A program made the translations under genes and the position numbers. 22,033 nucleotides of DNA from Paratrimastix pyriformis (Eukaryota > Preaxostyla > Paratrimastigidae), in the NCBI GenBank assembly GCA_027972325.1, contig JAPMOS010000055.1, forward strand, positions 227,501 through 249,533, read 5' to 3'. A model generated the notes under the pieces. It did not search any database and was not told the DNA's origin. It saw only the letters and a list, made by a program, of their open reading frames with translations. Below, piece by piece: positions 9,553 through 17,234 of the stretch (positions are counted from its first letter, which is position 1; every line of letters begins with the position of its first letter).

Positions 9553-10821
9553 GAGCGAGAGCCGGTTTTGGGGATCCTCTGGGAGAAAACTGGTAATGCA
9601 CGCAGCCCCCTCCCCCCCCGAGCCCGATTATCCGGCCCCTCCAACGATTTCACCCCACCCCCTCCTCGAGCATTCGTATAAGATCATTTTGTTTTGCAGA
9701 AAACCGGACCGGAAAACTGCGGGACGGGGGCGGTGGTGGGGATGGTGGGGTTGGGGGTGTTTTATTCTGGGGGCGCGTGACGCCGGCGATCAACGACGGG
9801 GACCAGAGCGCCTCCGCAGCAGGGAGGGCATCGAAGGTGGCATCGTAAGGCCGCAGCTTGTTGCGCCCGTAGACCTTGGGAATGCCCGGCTTGACCCGAT
9901 CCTCAAACTCGATGACGTAGGTGCCGTTACGCATGCGTTCCGCCACCCTCCCGGACCAGCAGAACCTGCCAATGCCGGGCCGGCGCCATTTGGCAGGCGG
10001 GGCGACCATGACGCGAGTCCCCCTCCTCGATGGTCTCTTGGTCCTTGTTGCGGCGCCGCTCAATGTAGCCGTACTCGCGGTGCCGGTAGAACGCCACGGC
10101 CTCCTTGATTTGGCGCACCTCCGCGGCCGTCAGGTTGGCGAACTTGTCCGGCAGCTGGGCCATGTCGCCCAGTTGTTCGTACTCGGGGAGGTAGAGCGCC
10201 ATCATCACAACCGGGCGTTGCTGGAAGACCGAAGAAACCGTGGCCGTGTTGTACAGGTGCACGGCGGGCTGCAGGAAGGGTTGCCACGGCAGCTCGCGGT
10301 TGGTGGCCGGCACGATACGCATCTTCATCACCCGGTTCTTGATCTTCTTGACGGCGTTCTCGGCCTTCCCATGAGACTGGGGGTAGTACGGCCTCGACCG
10401 GTGGTGCTCCATGTGGACCCCGGGCAGCAGGTTCTTGTTCCTGAGCGGGTTGATGACTGTGAAGAGCAAATCCGAAACGCACAGAACAGACGCGATCCAC
10501 TCGGCCACGCGCTGGTTGACGAACTCGGTCCCATTGTCGGTCACGATCCGGGTGGGGAGCAGATTGGGCTCGTCGCTGGTGAACACACGACTGAGAAGGT
10601 CGGTCACCTCCTGCCCGGTGGCCTTCGTCTCCCATGTCGCGGCGGCCCACATGTAGCTCGTGAAGTGGTCCACCAGGACGCAGAACGCGCGAGGCGGCTG
10701 GCAGCTCATCTCGAAGCCGCCGCAGTCGAGCTCGACCACCTCGAGGGGCCGGTTGACCACCAAGGCGTGGTACTTGGGATGCTCGTACGTGGGCCGGACG
10801 CTCTGGCACTGGCCACACGTC

Positions 10822-10830
10822 CCGATGATG

Positions 10831-10832
<2 letters not shown>
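10822..10832. repeat. 11-bp direct repeat, left flank of insertion
   Basis: CCGATGATGTC, identical to 11887-11897. The copies bracket the 1.05-kb insertion and look like a target-site duplication. The neighbouring bases on each side differ, so the match is exactly 11 bp. Confidence 0.8.

Positions 10833-10865
<33 letters not shown>
10833..10865. repeat. (GT)16 microsatellite
   Basis: A perfect GT run on the plus strand. It forms the 3' (CA)n tail of the insertion on the minus strand and directly abuts the 11-bp repeat. Confidence 0.95.
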
Positions 10866-10866
<1 letters not shown>

Positions 10867-11028
10867 TACTTCCCGGCTTACGCCGAGGCCGTTATCGGGC
10901 CGAAGCCCGCGGGTAACATAGACCTCCCGGTCCGCCCTCCCCGCGAGACAAGCTCGCAAGAAGGAACGCCCCAAGTGGTCCATGGGTCGGCTCGCGCCCA
11001 CAAGGGGCGGTCACCGCCGACACTCGGA

Positions 11029-11864
11029 CTACGTCCCTTCGTCCATCCCTTCCTCGTTCTTCTCGTTCTTCTTCCGTTGCTTGATCGCTACAAGCATAGT
11101 TCTCCGCAGTCCACCCAGTTCGCTCCCAATCTCCTTCTGGGTCTCTTCATCCACAATCCCCAGCTCTGCTGCCAGTCTGCAGTCATTCGCGTAGATTTCC
11201 CTAAGCCCGCACCGTCTTCGCAGTCTCCCAGCAACTTTCTTCACCACACCTTCTGAAATCCCCCTCCAGTTATAGAGCACTTCGCCCTCCTTCGGACGCC
11301 CCTCATAGTCAGCCTCCACTCTTCGCGCTCCCGCCTCCTTTCGCAACATGTTCTCCAATGCCCACAAGGGGCTGGGTCCATCGGGAATCTCTCTCGGGCC
11401 CGCTGGTTCTCGAAGAGCAGAATGCCCACGTCAAACGGGGCCTTCCCCGCACCTTTCTCCCTCGTCCGCCAGAAGCTCGGCAGCCAGAAGCTGAAGCCCC
11501 CTTCCTCAATGATAAACAGCTCCTTCAGTTGCATGTCCCCCCTCAGCGCCAAACCGACTCCATGCTGCGCCTTCATTCCCTGCACCGGCCGCGTCCGGTT
11601 TGGCTTGCCCACTCCGTACGGGACTATCGCGATACATCGGAAGGCTCTCTTCCCAGCTCTACCAATTGGGCTCTCCTTGTCACCAATTGCCGTAAATAAC
11701 CGGTCCATCTCCTCCTGTGGGTTGTATTCAGGTTGGCAAGATGAGTCGCGGTCTCTCAACAACCCGTAGCCATCCAGTCTTCCACCCAAAAACCAGTCAT
11801 CCTTGCTGGGCGTTCTGAATTCAGGGAAGCTCAAATCGGCATTCCCAGGATGCGAGAATGCCAT
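11029..11864 (-). CDS. Unknown open frame inside the 1.05-kb insertion
   Basis: It begins at an ATG only 22 nt from the insertion's 5' end (MAFSHPGNADLSFPEFRTPS) and runs as convincing protein: DWFLGGRLDGYGLLRDRDSS, FRCIAIVPYGVGKPNRTRPV, LKELFIIEEGGFSFWLPSFW, FDVGILLFENQRARERFP. It then continues in a second frame with ALENMLRKEAGARRVEADYE and a helical, basic C-terminus (AIKQRKKNEKNEEGMDEGT, stop at 11029), with one change of frame near 11370. Total is about 280 residues. I see no endonuclease, RT, zinc-knuckle or transposase signature and cannot assign a family. It lies entirely within the inserted segment, so it travelled with it. A cellular gene captured by retroposition is a fair alternative to a transposon-encoded protein. 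Confidence 0.5.
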
Positions 11865-11886
11865 CGTTGTCAAACTGCCTGCTTGT

Positions 11887-11897
11887 CCGATGATGTC
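11887..11897. repeat. 11-bp direct repeat, right flank of insertion
   Basis: CCGATGATGTC, the partner of 10822-10832. Confidence 0.8.
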
Positions 11898-12159
11898 CCG
11901 CGCAAGCTGATCCACGCCATGAATGTAGAAGAGGCCCTTCGAGTAGGCAATCAGGGCATCTCGGTTGAGGTGCCCCTGCTGGACATGCAAGCGCCGCAGC
12001 AAGCGCACACGGCGGGCAAGCGGGTAGATCACGGGCACCCAGATGGGCCGATCGCGGATCTCGTGGTCGAAGCGGAGCCGCTGCAGAACTCCCGCTCGAC
12101 GCGGTACAACCCTTCATTGGCGTGTTTTAGACAGTTCGACCGGTAACTGCGTGATCCTT

Positions 12160-12673
12160 CCCGAACTGGAAAAATGAGACAAAGGGGGGGCATTGATCAT
12201 GACCCGAAAAAACCAAAAAACAGACGTTCCACCCCGGTAAGGATCAGGTGGATCCCCCGCGCCGTCCGGTCGTAGCTTCCATAATCTGCCACATCACCAT
12301 CGTCTGCTGCTACATCAACCACGACGTCAATCTCGGCGGCTTCTGCGGGGTCCAGGTCTCCAAGGGCTGGCTCTTCGGCCTCCTCATGTGCCGCCTCGTC
12401 ACCATCACCACCTCCGAAAATAACTCCTCCTCAGGAAGCGGTGGAGGAGGTCGTCAACTTCGATTGGCTCCATATCAGAGGCGCCACAGGAGTGGCTATC
12501 ACCCTGGTCATGCAGCCCGTCCAGCGAGCACTACTCCCGGTCCCAGACCCCTCCGGGTCCCGATCCCGCCCGGTGGCTTGTTGTTCAATCGAGGCAATTT
12601 CTCGATGTATCGTGTTTCTTAGAAAACAAACCAAAAAAAAAAATCAGGATCGAAAGAGGGATTGTATTACAAG
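12160..12673 (-). other. Interval between the methyltransferase and integrase regions
   Basis: The minus strand carries a GTAACT donor at 12677 and a TTTTCTAAG acceptor at 12618, with a long T tract between (60 nt). This suggests the methyltransferase gene may splice past the stop at 12674 into a stretch reading NTIHREIASIEQQATGRDRD, ending near 12431. Next comes an acidic open segment (about 12410-12230; DEAAHEEAEEPALGDLDPAE). Near 12163 there is another acceptor-like TCATTTTTCCAG. No known domain is seen, and exon structure is uncertain. Confidence 0.4.
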
Positions 12674-15600
12674 TTACGGCAAGTCCTCGATTTCCTCGGG
12701 CTGAAGGTCCTCGCCCAAAGCATCCGGACTGAGCGGGTCCAGCAGCGGGTTGAGCTCGTCGGAAGGAGGAGGCCACTGATAAGGCTGATCATCGGGAGCG
12801 GGGATGAGGGGCCCTCTTGGTCGTCTTGAAGCTCGAAGGCCTGCTCTTGTTGTTGTTGCTCGGCGGTGGTGGTCTGCTCGGAGGCCTGCTCTTCTTGTTG
12901 AGGCGGGGCAGGTTCTTCTTGAGGGGGGGAGCAGAGGAAGATGCAGGTCCCATTCGTCGACAGGGGGTGCAACGACGTTGCAAAGCTCCGTCTCGTGGGC
13001 TTCGAGGGGCAGGTATGCTTCGTCCTGCCGGTGCACCAGCACCGGAGGCACGTGGCCGATCATGAGGCTCTCCACTGCAGGCGCCCGGTCAATTAGATCA
13101 ACGCGCGTTCCGGTGGCCTCTGCCGCCAAGAGAGCTGGCCCACAGCCGCAGAAGCAGTCCAACACAGGGCCCGGCCCTCCGTAGCGGCGGAAGAGGTAGA
13201 CGTAAAGATCGGCCGGCTTGGCGAAGCGGGCCTGCCCGCCTGGTGCCGCAGGTAGACCGCGTTGGTGCGCGGGTTCGGCGTTCATCTCGGCCAACTTCGC
13301 ACTCGGAGAAGGGCACAGTACATCCCAGCGCCAGTTGACGGGCCCCTCGTGGCCTCGCTGGAAAACCTCGATGGGCAGCTCCACCTCCTCAGGGCGGGGG
13401 CTCCCGGTGAGAGCGACGGCCGGGGTTGGCCTCCTCGAGGTAATCTGCGCGAAGAAGTGATGAAGAAGGACAAGTTAAAACCAATTGCGTGAAGGGAATG
13501 AATCACGGACTTCCCCAGATGGCACGAATTCGGTGATCGCTCACGAAATTGAAGCACTCGAGCCGGCGTCCATTGCTGGGACAAGTTGGCCTCGGTATCC
13601 ATCACAATGATGGTACCATTGGGGGCAATGAACGAGTCGAGGTACTGGGCCAGGGATCCGTAGTCCGGGGTGGGTCTGTCTCGAGGGTCGTCGGTAATGC
13701 CCCAGGAGCATCCAACACGGCCAAGGTATACAGTGTCTATTGAATGAAACGAGGATGTTAGTGGGGATCCAACAAGTTGGAAACTGCAGACACGGCCGGG
13801 ATTATCCTTCGCGCGAAACAAGATCGCTTCGGCATCCCGCAGTAGAACCGGGCCAAGGTTTTCCCATGAGGGATCGTGGCCCTCCGCGGGTGCGGAAAGG
13901 AGCTGGGGGCCGGAACGAGGCGCAGCGGACGCGGGCTTGGTGGTGGCCTGGGCGACTGACGCTGCTGCGGTGGCTTGGAGTGTTGTTGCTGGGCCTGGGC
14001 CGGGGTCTGGGGTTGAGGCTGAGCCGGCTGGGGCTGAGGCGACGGCTTGGCCTGGGGGCGGGCTGCGGCGGCTTGGCCTGGGGGCGGGCTGCGGTGGCTT
14101 GGCCTGGGGGCGGGCTGCGGCGGCCGGCCTGGGGGGCGTGCTGCGGCGGCTTGGCCTGGCTGGCTCGGGGCTTGGCTTTGGGCTCGGGCTCGGGCACCGG
14201 TTTCGACGAAGGCTGGGCTTCCTCGGTGGCCGACTCCGGTGGGAGTGCGCAGGCCTTGACCTCATACTCGGCATCGGCCTCCGCCGCCTTGGCCTCGGCT
14301 TCGGAGGTCGGCTCGGCTTGGGAAAGAAGCGCCTTCAGGGTGGCCCTTGGCCGGCTCTGACTTCGGCGGCTCTGGGTGCTCGGAGGCGGCTTCCTCCCGG
14401 TGCCCGCCTTTCGTAGTTCCCGGTCGACGGTCTTCAGCATGCGCTTGCTGGCACGGGGATGTCGTGGTGGCCCATCTCCTCCCAGAGCCGGGCGTACGGG
14501 CAGTGCTCGGGCATCAGGTAGTCCTGCATTGCCGGTGGCAGTTGTGCCGCGCACCACCCAGCCAGTAGCCGAGGACCAACTCGAACTCGGAGAGACGCCG
14601 GCCGTCCATGAAGGTGATCTCTTGGGGCATGTTGCCAACGTCCGTCTCGTTGAGGCGCTCGAACGGGCAGCCCAGCTCCTCGGAGAAGGCCGGGAGTCGA
14701 ACCTTGCCCTTGCGGAATGGGAAGGGCCGCACGTTGAGGCAGTTCATGAAGGCAAAGTCTCGGTCCGGACGAGATGGCACCGCAGGATCTCCCGGGCGGC
14801 CTCGTCGGGGGCAGGTAGAGGACGGGGGTGGTCTCCGGCGGCCACCTCAGCTGCATCGTGGGCCTCGAGCAGCATGAAGGTCTGCTCGGCCTGCCGAATG
14901 GGCTTCTTGAGATCGGCCGCTGCAGTAGAGGTGGCCTCAGAACCACTGAACGACCCCTCCAACATGGCGCGAGCAAGCCACCGATTCATCTCCGCATCCC
15001 TGGCCTGGCGGGCAGGACGTGTGAGCGGCAGCGTGGAAATGGTTGGTGCATGCGGACCTCAAAGATGCGCCACAGGTTCGTGGCTGACGGCTGTCGCTCA
15101 ACCGGGAGCTGGGAGGGGCACACAGCATCTCCAGGGAGAAGCACTCCAGAATCTTCACAAGCTTGGCCGGGGCGTCTTCGCCTTTGGGAAGTGCAGCTCC
15201 TTGAGGGCGGGTTCCAAATGTGTGGCAAAGTCAGGATCCTCACGGATGTAGCGCTTGGGGGCCTGATAAGGGCGGGGAGGTGGGGTGATAATCAAGAGAC
15301 GGGAGACGACAGACTTGGAGGGATGCACGCTTGAGGTTCAGCAGGACGTCGAAGGTGCTGCTTCCAAACCGCGCGTCGTGAGTAAGCAGGTTGACCCGAT
15401 GTTGCAGCTCGAGCATGGCCTCCGGATCGAGAGTGTTGTAAACGGCCACGTCGATGTAGTCCTCCTTCAGGTGCTGTGCAGGGGAAGAGGTGCGTTGTTA
15501 TGAGGGCGGAGACAACGTGCAAGAGACCTGCCGGATCTGGGGGTGTAGCTTGTTGAGCTTCTCCACCCTTTGGCGAAGCTCGGTCCGCTGTTCTGCGGTG

Positions 15601-17164
15601 ATCTCGGGCGGCAACTCGGAGACCCGGCGCGGGTCCACGATGATGCGCGCAACCTGGAACCTAGGGGCACGATTAGAGGCCGATCCACCAAAAGAGCATT
15701 GTCAGACCGGTGCGAGCCGTCGACCACCTGGTATCGAGCCTCGTCCAGGGCCGACGTTTGGACGATTATGCTGAACAGGACGGCCGCTCCCAGCTTCTCG
15801 AACCATTCCACAATTGCTCCGAGGCGCTCGTAGGCAAGGGGCCGGGCGAGGCTCGGGCAGGGGTCGATGGAGCTCAGCAGCACATGGGCCCTCTTGCCGT
15901 GGCACTTTTCCGACAGAGAGATCGAAGAGCCCCCTAACAACCCGAACAAAGCGAAAGGAATGTGCAGTCAGTAACTTGTTCAAAAAAGGAAACGATGAAA
16001 ACAGGTCACGAGTGGTGGGAGGAGGCAGGGTGGCGCGCAAGGTACGCATTGACGATATCAACGACGGACTGCATTACTTGGCGAGCGGGGTGGGAGGAGG
16101 GTGGCGCGCAAGGTACGCATTGACGAGATCAACGACGGACTGCAGTACTTGGCGAGCGGCCTCCGGGGAGAAGTCGTCCGGGTCGGTCGGCCGGGCCGCT
16201 TGCGCTCGGCCTTCGCCTTGGGTTCGGGGCACGGCCGCCCTCGTCCGACGACGAGGAGAGATCTCCACTGGGGCCAGGTGCTTGTGCCGGTGCCGCGGCC
16301 TGGCGTCCTCCTGGGGGCGTCGTCCGAGCCCTTCGCCTCCGCAGCCTCCTTGGCCTCATGAGGCGGCCCAGGCTTCCGGCGGGCCGGTGGCGGGGGCCGG
16401 GGCCGCGGCCTTCGCCTCCTTGGCGGCCTCCTTCTTGGACTTGGCGGCCACCGGGGCCGCCTTCTTGCCTTCTTCGGCTCGCGATCCTTCTTGGGCTTGG
16501 CGGCCGCCGGGGCCGCCTTCTTGGGCTTGGGCGGGCTCGGCACATCATCGTCGTCCAGGATTCTGAAATCCAAAAAGAATCAGCTGGAAAGGCCAGAACC
16601 CGCTCCGACAGACGGCCGAGCGGCTCCAGTTCCCTTGTCCTTGTGCTCGACGGCGCCAGAGGCGGCGTCGTCGGACGGGCTGGTCGGGGCGGTCGGGGCC
16701 TTCGGGGCGGTAGGGGTCGGGGCAGGGGGCGCTCCTGGTGCGGTGTGCGTGGCGGCGGGGCGGGAGACCTAACAAAGAACGAATTTAGCACCGAGCCGGA
16801 GGTGCGATGCAAATACGGACGAGGGCTCCTCGCGTTCGGGCTCGTCCTCCTCCCCACCGATGTCGAGGAGGAGGTCTTTACCGGCGGAATCAGGTGAGGA
16901 CGGCCGGAAAAGGCCGTCAAAAGTCTGTCGAATCAGCTCCAGATGGTAGGGCGTCGAGCCCCGCGCCCAACGGCTGGGTGAGGGAGGAGAGGCGTCGACG
17001 GAAGCTATGACAACAAGTTTCGGGAAAACGAGGGAGCGAGTAAAACAAACCAATTGATCGCCTGGTAACCCTCGGCCCATTTCGGGGGTCCTGGCCGATC
17101 GCACCCTCGCAATACTCAATGGCTTCTTGGGGGTGTGGAACTGGTTCCAATCGATCGAGTTCAT
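12674..17164 (-). CDS. ParB-like domain + N4/N6 DNA methyltransferase-like protein, intron-rich
   Basis: The start chosen is the ATG at 17164 (MNSIDWNQFHTPKKP), directly after a TTTTGCCGTTTTCAG acceptor with a TTCTAAC branch site, implying a 5' UTR intron. In order: a disordered P/A/K-rich N-terminus (to about 16350); a ParB/Spo0J-like domain (15933-15650) with LARPLAYERLGAIVEWFEKL and RYQVVDGSHRSDNAL; a helical middle (15650-14430; TELRQRVEKLNKLHPQIRQ, YLMPEHCPYARLWEEMGHHD); a P/A/Q repeat linker (14350-13930); and a beta-class amino-methyltransferase fold, with motif IV region SWGITDDPRDRP (about 13690), IIVMDTEAN (about 13620), then motif X/I KPADLYVYLFRR and VLDCFCGCGPALLAAEATG (13210-13110). 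A Q/E-rich acidic tail follows. Clean introns include 16769-16816, 15654-15688, 15474-15527, 15263-15314, 13737-13784 (CTAAC branch) and 13445-13544. The expected (D/N/S)PPW reads GCSW, so catalysis is doubtful. Frame changes near 16470, 15200, 14990 and 13390 mean indel errors or decay. The ParB-methyltransferase pairing is typical of phage and bacterial mobile elements. Confidence 0.7.
13445..13544 (-). other. Intron within the methyltransferase domain
   Basis: Minus strand: donor GTGAGC at 13544, pyrimidine-rich end ACTTCTTCGCGCAG at 13445. It separates the strand following motif IV (TPARVLQF) from the segment leading to motifs X and I. 100 nt. Confidence 0.6.
13737..13784 (-). other. 48-nt intron with CTAAC branch site
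   Basis: Donor GTTTCC at 13784, branch-like CACTAACAT, acceptor TTCAATAG at 13737. Removing it joins NPGRVC to NTVYLG in frame, immediately before the degenerate methyltransferase motif IV. This is among the best-supported introns in the window. Confidence 0.75.
14040..14160. repeat. 26-bp coding minisatellite
   Basis: CTTGGCCTGGGGGCGGGCT-type units recur every 26 bp (starts at 14046, 14072, 14098) inside the linker of the ParB-methyltransferase gene. Because 26 is not a multiple of three, successive units are read in different frames, all giving P/A/R/Q-rich peptide such as QAKPPQPAPRPSRR. Confidence 0.8.
15263..15314 (-). other. 52-nt intron
   Basis: Donor GTCTGT at 15314, acceptor CCCTTATCAG at 15263. 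It joins NLKRASLQ to APKRYIRE in frame (phase 0) in the helical region after the ParB-like domain. Confidence 0.7.
15474..15527 (-). other. 54-nt intron
   Basis: Donor GTCTCT at 15527, acceptor CTTCCCCTGCACAG at 15474. It joins LHPQIRQ to HLKEDYID in frame (phase 0). Confidence 0.75.
15654..15688 (-). other. 35-nt intron at the end of the ParB-like domain
   Basis: Donor GTGGAT at 15688, CTCTAATC branch-like element, acceptor GGTTCCAG at 15654. It joins SDNALL to VARIIVDP in frame. At 35 nt it is near the lower limit known for spliceosomal introns. Confidence 0.6.
16021..16160. repeat. 71-bp tandem duplication
   Basis: Two copies (starting at about 16021 and 16092, offset 71 bp) of a segment containing GTGGCGCGCAAGGTACGCAT and GACGGACTGCA.TACTTGGCG, differing at a few positions. 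The upper-coordinate copy encodes QVLQSVVDLVNAYLAR on the minus strand. The lower one is frame-shifted relative to it and probably lies at the exon end or in the following intron. Confidence 0.85.
16769..16816 (-). other. 48-nt intron near the 5' end
   Basis: Donor GTATTT at 16816, GTGCTAAAT branch-like element, acceptor TTCTTTGTTAG at 16769. It joins EREEPSS to VSRPAATH in frame. Confidence 0.65.
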
Positions 17165-17234
17165 CTGAAAACGGCAAAAGGCGCGTTAACAAAGGTTAGA
17201 ACCCGGGGTAAGGTCCACCTCGCGAGTTGAATGA

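Larger units (their letters stand above)
10833..11886 (-). mobile_element. 1.05-kb retroposon-like insertion with (CA)n tail
   Basis: In minus orientation the segment starts at 11886 and ends at 10833 in about 16 CA dinucleotides. An 11-bp direct repeat (10822-10832 and 11887-11897) flanks it. It separates two parts of the integrase zinc-binding region. A simple-repeat 3' tail plus a target-site duplication of this length is typical of target-primed reverse transcription (LINE-mobilised insertion). The 3' non-coding part (about 10866-11028) contains GC-rich hairpin-forming sequence such as GCGGGCTTCGGCCCG. Most of the segment is taken up by one open frame from 11864. It is not recognisable as a reverse transcriptase, so this could be a non-autonomous retroposon, a retrocopied host mRNA or an unfamiliar LINE piece. 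Confidence 0.7.
9650..12150 (-). mobile_element. Fossil integrase of the LTR-retroelement (Ty3-like) class, interrupted
   Basis: Minus strand. The parts in order are: an H2C2 zinc-binding region whose N-terminal half lies near 12125-11887 (LRRLHVQQGHLNRDALIAYS) and whose CGQC half lies near 10815; an rve/RNase-H-like core at about 10790-10280 with the acidic triad in VELDCGGF, VTDNGTEF and HGKAENA; and a C-terminal segment at about 9960-9840 with the GRNKLRPYDA motif common after retroelement integrases. The spacing between the second D and the E is longer than the usual ~35 residues. The copy is broken: one foreign insertion (10833-11886) plus roughly two or three further disruptions. I see no LTRs, protease, RT or RNase H in the window, so only an integrase-containing piece survives, or the element is of another integrase-bearing class (Ginger or Polinton type). 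The decay suggests an old, inactive copy. Confidence 0.8.

Noticed and set aside
12674-13384. C5-cytosine DNA methyltransferase of the retroelement-captured type
   Set aside because: No PCQ or ENV motifs; the motif order and FCGCG motif fit the amino (N4/N6) class instead.
9650-16600. Complete LTR retrotransposon
   Set aside because: No LTR pair, primer-binding site, protease, reverse transcriptase or RNase H was recognised; only an integrase region is supported.
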